From Xylona heveae TC161 (Eukaryota > Ascomycota > Xylonomycetes > Xylonales > Xylonaceae), in contig NW_017264196.1 of NCBI RefSeq assembly GCF_001619985.1, positions 62,001 to 126,000 on the forward strand: DNA of 64,000 nt, in the 5' to 3' direction. Position 1 is the first letter of the stretch. Each line of letters begins with the position of its first letter. The position numbers and the translations under genes were made by a program. Under the pieces are notes generated by a model. It ran no database searches and was not told the DNA's origin. It saw nothing but the letters and a program-made list of their open reading frames with translations. Of the stretch, positions 63,645 through 64,000 are shown in pieces.

Positions 63645-64000
63645 ATGTCTTTTCGAAAACGGAATATTGTACTACCCAACAACAGCCAAAAGACCCCGAT
63701 CCCGCAACCCATCAATGCTGGCATCGAGGGACAATTACCGCTTCGCGAAGTCCATTCGCCCATCACCACTTCACCTCCCAAGGCGGTCCAGCCCTCTCCA
63801 GGTGTTCGTCCATCTCCTATAGACGGGCGTGCGACTATCTCCACCGGAGCCAGCACGCTTGACAAGCTCCTCGCGGGGCACGCCGGGCTGCCTTTAGGAA
63901 GCTCCCTTCTACTCGAGGAGTCTGGGACCACCGATTTCTCCGGCGCACTTCTGCGGTACTTTGCTGCTGAGGGAGTAGTACAGGGACATCAAGTCCATGT
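63645..64000 (+). CDS. ELP4: Elongator complex subunit Elp4, 5' part
   Basis: Start of the Elp4/PAXNEB gene, cut by the window end. Elp4 is a RecA-like ring subunit (with Elp5 and Elp6) of Elongator, which modifies wobble uridines in tRNA. The visible 118 codons have no intron and read MSFRKRNIVL, then a Pro-rich linker, then RPSPIDGRATISTGASTLDK, then LLAGHAGLPLGSSLLLEE and SGTTDFSGALLRYFAAEGV, all matching the Elp4 N-terminus. Partial at the 3' end because of the window edge only. Confidence 0.93.
   Translation, partial: MSFRKRNIVLPNNSQKTPIPQPINAGIEGQLPLREVHSPITTSPPKAVQPSPGVRPSPIDGRATISTGASTLDKLLAGHAGLPLGSSLLLEESGTTDFSGALLRYFAAEGVVQGHQVH

Overview
This is eukaryotic nuclear DNA from a filamentous ascomycete (Pezizomycotina). 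The evidence is short introns (about 45-155 nt) with GT donors, CTAAC/CTGAC-like branch points and AG acceptors, together with protein architectures typical of moulds: a Zn2Cys6/PAS regulator, a 694-residue P450 reductase, Tao3, Ynd1, Elongator and Rpn1. The protein style and a recurring intergenic TACTCCGTA motif fit Eurotiomycetes, but that placement is inference. I see no prophage, CRISPR, rRNA, convincing tRNA, transposase or reverse transcriptase.

Region by region. 145-1985 (-): Zn2Cys6 regulator with a PAS-like domain, followed by about 4.1 kb with no gene I can support. 6139-11319: DBP10 helicase (-), replication protein A subunit 2 (+), a DUF202 membrane protein (-). 12298-23095: MATE transporter (+), a type II membrane protein resembling a glycosyltransferase (-), MLH1 (+), a GNAT acetyltransferase (-). 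23096-25785: 2.7 kb apparently empty. 25786-37872: IDI1 (-), SYO1 (+), RPN1 (-), RIO2 (+), a two-RRM protein (-) that carries an apparent one-base frameshift. About 3.6 kb of apparently noncoding DNA follows. 41517-63172: P450 reductase (-), TAO3 (+), a GNPAT/PlsB-like acyltransferase (+), the Golgi apyrase YND1 (+), OPI10/Hikeshi (-), a Nudix hydrolase (+), RPB8 (-). The window ends inside ELP4 (+, from 63645).

The genes are almost all conserved housekeeping genes. They do not form a metabolic cluster, although three of them (DBP10, SYO1, RIO2) serve ribosome assembly and two (RFA2, MLH1) serve DNA maintenance. From 6 kb onward neighbours mostly alternate in strand, giving divergent pairs with short shared promoters (DBP10/RFA2, RPN1/RIO2, OPI10/Nudix, RPB8/ELP4) and convergent pairs with 0.2-1.2 kb between stop codons.

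All exon boundaries were worked out by eye from splice motifs, reading phase and remembered family conservation. Phase arithmetic closes for every complete gene except the two-RRM protein, where exactly one base is missing. The points most worth a second look are that frameshift, a GC-AG intron inside the zinc-cluster codons, two genes whose first coding exon is only four bases (ATGG), an ambiguous third intron in TAO3, and the intergenic TACTCCGTA motif. I did not find a convincing new biological system.
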